Below are positions 4,457-6,655 of a DNA stretch of 6,655 nt, in pieces; positions within the stretch are counted from its first letter, which is position 1, and every line of letters starts with the position of its first letter. The stretch lies in contig DASQJJ010000059.1 in the NCBI GenBank assembly GCA_035631115.1, positions 1-6,655 on the forward strand, written 5' to 3'. A program made the translations under genes and the position numbers. This stretch comes from DASQJJ01 sp035631115 (GTDB lineage Bacteria > Patescibacteriota > Microgenomatia > Levybacterales > UBA12049). The notes under the pieces are model-generated. The model saw only the letters and a program-made list of their open reading frames with translations. It ran no database searches and was not told where the DNA came from.

Positions 4457-4466
4457 ATGGAAAAAC

Positions 4467-4525
4467 GTCCTTTCGAATAAAACGAGAGGTCTGTTGAAGA
4501 GATTTCTCACTTTGTTCGAAATGAC
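4467..4525 (+). repeat. GTCAT palindromic element, copy 2 (unit C)
   Basis: This 59-nt imperfect palindrome starts GTCCTTTCGAATAAA and ends TTCGAAATGAC, with only about three mismatches along a stem of about 26 bp. It sits between terminator and Shine-Dalgarno exactly as copy 1 does. Its right arm is identical to copy 1 over 30 nt, while its left arm has diverged in a way that largely keeps pairing. Confidence 0.8.
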
Positions 4526-4533
4526 AAAGAGAA

Positions 4534-4540
4534 GGAGGTG
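4534..4540 (+). promoter_or_regulatory. strong ribosome binding site of the 84-aa gene
   Basis: GGAGGTG, preceded by AA, with GGAGG ending 8 nt before the ATG at 4547. The GTG inside this motif (4538-4540) is in frame but overlaps the Shine-Dalgarno itself, so it is not taken as the start. Confidence 0.85.
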
Positions 4541-4546
4541 AGAAAT

Positions 4547-4801
4547 ATGGCAGAAAAAAAGCAAGGATCAGGAAATTCTAAAATTGGATGGGATGGAGGA
4601 GACAGAGTATATGTTCTTGACGATAATGGAGTTATCGAAAAAAGAATAAATCCTTTTCAACCAGGACCTGATGGCAACAAACCAATGGAAATACCATTGG
4701 ATGCGTATGACCGAAGATTGCAAGCCCAAGATGTAGAAAGGCAAGCTAATCAGAAACCTAAGAGGAGATCTCTTCTTAGTCGTTGGTCTAAAAAACGCTA
4801 G
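4547..4801 (+). CDS. small protein of unknown function, no threonine (unit C)
   Basis: This 84-aa protein is not recognised. It starts MAEKKQGSGNSKIGWDGGDR, followed by a short beta-rich stretch (about RVYVLDDNGVIEKRI), a Pro/Gly-rich linker (about 36-50), a helical segment (LDAYDRRLQAQDVERQ) and a strongly basic C-terminus (KRRSLLSRWSKKR) that could bind RNA or membrane surfaces. Thr, Cys and His are absent, and the lack of Thr is notable behind a Thr attenuator. The ATG at 4547 is preferred over the in-frame GTG at 4538. thrS starts 76 nt downstream. A hairpin without a T run lies between them, so partial co-transcription with thrS is possible. The role is unknown; I infer induction under Thr limitation. 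Confidence 0.75.
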   Translation: MAEKKQGSGNSKIGWDGGDRVYVLDDNGVIEKRINPFQPGPDGNKPMEIPLDAYDRRLQAQDVERQANQKPKRRSLLSRWSKKR

Positions 4802-4807
4802 GCTAGG

Positions 4808-4844
4808 AGGAGTTGGGGCAGAAGTCGACCTGCCTGACTCCTTT
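4808..4844 (+). terminator. hairpin between unit C and thrS, weak terminator
   Basis: AGGAGT (4808-4813) pairs with ACTCCT (4837-4842), and GGCAG (4817-4821) with CTGCC (4830-4834) around an 8-nt loop. Only TTT follows, so termination is probably incomplete. Alternatively it shields the thrS promoter or stabilises RNA ends. Confidence 0.5.
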
Positions 4845-4861
4845 CAAAGAAAAGACCAATC

Positions 4862-4870
4862 TGATATATT
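4862..4870 (+). promoter_or_regulatory. extended -10 promoter of thrS, leaderless
   Basis: TGATATATT has TG at 4862-4863 and TATATT at 4865-4870. The ATG at 4878 is 7 nt downstream, so the transcript should begin at or next to the start codon. No good -35 is visible. It is close in sequence to the TGATATACT box of the HD gene. Confidence 0.65.
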
Positions 4871-4877
4871 GAGAATT

Positions 4878-6644
4878 ATGAATAACGATAAAGAAAAATT
4901 ACAAAACCTTAGACATACGGCAGCGCATTTACTTACTGCTGCTGTTATCGATTTGTGGCCTAGAAGTCTTCAGACCATTGGTCCTGCAATAGAGAATGGA
5001 TTTTACGAAGATTTAGATATGGGTGATGTCAAAATTAGTGAGGCAGATCTACCCAAAATCGAGCAGAAAATGCACGAACTGGTAAAATCATGGAAAAAAT
5101 TTGAGCGAATTGAAATGTCAGAAAAAGAAGCTCGGGAATTTTACAAAAATAATCCATATAAATTAGAGCTTATCGACGAGATCGTTGGTCGTGGAGAGCA
5201 GATTACTCTTTATAAAGCAGGTAATTACCCAGACTTATGTCGGGGTGGACATGAAATGGACCCATCAGTTGAGCTTAAGCATTTTAAGCTAATGAAGCTT
5301 GCCGGCGCATATTGGCGAGGGAGCGAGAAAAATAAAATGCTTACCAGAATTTATGGAACAGCATTTTTTAGTAAAGAAGAATTAGATAATTACCTGCAAA
5401 TGTTAGAAGAGGCAGAAAAGCGCGATCATAAAAAATTAGGACAAGAATTAGAATTATTTATTTTTACCGAGACTGCTCCTGGTATGCCATACTTCTTACC
5501 AAAAGGACTTATTGTCTTTAACGAGCTTTTAAATTTTTCTCGAAAAGTTCATAAAGACTTTGGATATACCGAGGTTATGACTCCTGTTATGTCTAAAAAA
5601 GAATTGTACGAGACCTCTGGGCATTGGTTTCATTATCGAGACGATATGTTTATCTCTCCCATGAGTTTTCTTAGAGAGGATAGTAAGGACCCCTATGAAG
5701 GAACAGAAGTCTTTGGCATAAAACCTATGAATTGCCCAAATGCCATGACTATTTTTAATGCCAAAACCAGAAGCTATCGTGATTTGCCTATGAGGTTGTC
5801 CGAGACAACAGTTTTGCATAGATTTGAATTATCTGGAACTCTTAATGGGCTTTTCAGAGCACGAGAATTTCATCAGGACGATTCCCATACTTTTGTCACT
5901 GTAAGTCAAATTGGAGAAGAGTTTGGCAAGATTATGGATATGATTAAAATATGCTTTGGTGTATTTAATTTGTCCTATAAATTACGCTTTGGTACTAGAC
6001 CTGAGAATTTTATGGGAGAGGGAAAAGATTGGGATGTTGCCGAGGCAGGTCTTAAGAAAGTCCTTGATGAGTCTGGACAGGAATATTTCGAGGCAGCAGG
6101 TGAGGGTGCATTTTATGGACCCAAAGTAGATATTCTTATGAAAGACAGCTTAGGCAGAGAGTGGCAAACCGGGACAATACAACTTGATTTCCAGCAGCCA
6201 AAGAATTTTAAAGTAAAATATATAGAAAATGACGGAAAGGAAGTACAGCCAGCAGTCTTTCATAAAGCAATTTATGGCTCTTTTGAGAGATTTTTGGCAA
6301 TTCTTCTGGAGAATTTTGAAGGAAAATTGCCAACATGGCTTTCTCCCGTGCAAGTTGCACTTCTTCCAATTAGCGATAGACACGCAGAATATGCAGGAAA
6401 AGTGGCAAAACAGCTAGAAGAGGCAGGATTTCGCGTAGAAGTAGATAATACCCCAGAAAGGCTTCAGGCTAAAATTCGTACGCACACTTTACAACGAGTA
6501 CCATTTATGGGTATAATAGGGGATAAGGAAATCGAGAGTAATGCTCTCTCAGTGCGAAAGCGCTCCGGAGAAGACATGGGCTCTGTTTCTTTAGACCAGT
6601 TTGAGGCCCAACTTAAGGGAGAAGTAGATAACAAAATTGTATAA
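4878..6644 (+). CDS. thrS: threonyl-tRNA synthetase (TGS-less)
   Basis: This enzyme charges tRNA-Thr with threonine in the cytoplasm. The product is 588 aa against about 640 for the E. coli enzyme. It begins almost at the editing domain, so the N-terminal TGS domain is missing. Editing-site residues are present: H13 and H17 (RHTAAHLL), C121 and H125 (DLCRGGH; DLCRGPH is common). Catalytic class II core: motif 1 around 228-250 (GYTEVMTPVMSKKELYETSG), motif 2 HRFELSGTLNGLFRAREF (314-331), motif 3 AIYGSFERF (464-472). The zinc/threonine ligands are C286 (KPMNCPNAM, where CPGHM is usual), H337 (QDDSHTF) and H462 (FHKAIYG). An anticodon-binding domain occupies about 490-580. The ATG at 4878 is chosen over the TTG at 4869 because that TTG overlaps the -10 box. 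No Shine-Dalgarno precedes it, so translation from unit C read-through RNA may be poor. Confidence 0.96.
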   Translation: MNNDKEKLQNLRHTAAHLLTAAVIDLWPRSLQTIGPAIENGFYEDLDMGDVKISEADLPKIEQKMHELVKSWKKFERIEMSEKEAREFYKNNPYKLELIDEIVGRGEQITLYKAGNYPDLCRGGHEMDPSVELKHFKLMKLAGAYWRGSEKNKMLTRIYGTAFFSKEELDNYLQMLEEAEKRDHKKLGQELELFIFTETAPGMPYFLPKGLIVFNELLNFSRKVHKDFGYTEVMTPVMSKKELYETSGHWFHYRDDMFISPMSFLREDSKDPYEGTEVFGIKPMNCPNAMTIFNAKTRSYRDLPMRLSETTVLHRFELSGTLNGLFRAREFHQDDSHTFVTVSQIGEEFGKIMDMIKICFGVFNLSYKLRFGTRPENFMGEGKDWDVAEAGLKKVLDESGQEYFEAAGEGAFYGPKVDILMKDSLGREWQTGTIQLDFQQPKNFKVKYIENDGKEVQPAVFHKAIYGSFERFLAILLENFEGKLPTWLSPVQVALLPISDRHAEYAGKVAKQLEEAGFRVEVDNTPERLQAKIRTHTLQRVPFMGIIGDKEIESNALSVRKRSGEDMGSVSLDQFEAQLKGEVDNKIV

Positions 6645-6655
6645 GAAAACATTCA

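Noticed and set aside
4538..4546. GTG at 4538 as start of the 84-aa gene
   Set aside because: This GTG is part of the Shine-Dalgarno GGAGGTG; the ATG at 4547 has correct spacing.
4869..4877. TTG at 4869 as start of thrS
   Set aside because: It overlaps the TATATT -10 box, has no ribosome binding site, and the ATG at 4878 fits a leaderless start.
6229..6417. Out-of-frame + strand ORF inside thrS
   Set aside because: It overlaps the conserved ThrRS motif 3 region in another frame and has no ribosome binding site of its own.
1..6655. CRISPR array, insertion sequence or prophage genes
   Set aside because: No regularly spaced direct repeats, transposase, integrase or phage structural motifs are seen. 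The repeated sequences are limited to the palindromic elements and the control cassettes.

Overview
The window is AT-rich bacterial DNA with genes only on the + strand. It most resembles a Candidate Phyla Radiation (Patescibacteria) genome, probably Microgenomates. This rests on a protein resembling the DUF5660 family at the left edge, a ThrRS lacking the N-terminal TGS domain, a tRNA gene without encoded CCA, and several genes whose ATG lies 6-7 nt after a -10 box (leaderless). The lineage is an inference from gene content and was not checked by a search.

Layout. 1-491: 3' part of a DUF5660-like hypothetical gene. 540-2240: an M29-family metallo-aminopeptidase with all six family metal/catalytic residues plus N- and C-terminal extensions. 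2252-2802, 2807-3328 and 4325-4801: three units built to one plan. 3371-3444: tRNA-Val(GAC). 3472-4026: HD-domain phosphohydrolase. 4084-4302: small charged hypothetical protein. 4878-6644: threonyl-tRNA synthetase.

The main discovery is the three repeated units. Each has, in order: a promoter with TG or TG-like extended -10; a tiny ORF whose ATG is at or within about 3 nt of the predicted transcript start; a hairpin overlapping that ORF; an intrinsic terminator; a spacer (palindromic in two units); a strong Shine-Dalgarno; and a 67-84 aa unknown protein. The tiny ORFs are amino-acid-biased leader peptides: MIQKQLISIIILIR (Ile), a 22-aa peptide containing FSIFFF (Phe), and MKIQIALTTTTTLS (five consecutive Thr codons). 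In every unit the descending arm of the first hairpin carries a copy of the terminator's descending arm. It can therefore pair with the terminator's ascending arm as an antiterminator. The pairing sequences differ between units but the logic is kept. This is the architecture of trp/thr/phe-type ribosome-mediated transcription attenuation, here for three amino acids within about 2.2 kb. The Thr unit lies directly upstream of thrS.

The Ile and Phe units do not precede a synthetase or biosynthetic gene; each ends in its own strong terminator after one small unknown protein. These proteins avoid the amino acid that would induce them. The Ile-controlled protein has no Ile, the Thr-controlled protein has no Thr, and the Phe-controlled protein has one Phe, as its last residue. 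I infer starvation-induced small proteins that can be made when the cognate charged tRNA is scarce. Their function is unknown.

Two modes of translation initiation coexist. The leader peptides, HD gene, 72-aa gene and thrS appear leaderless or nearly so, while the three attenuated small genes carry near-perfect Shine-Dalgarno sites.
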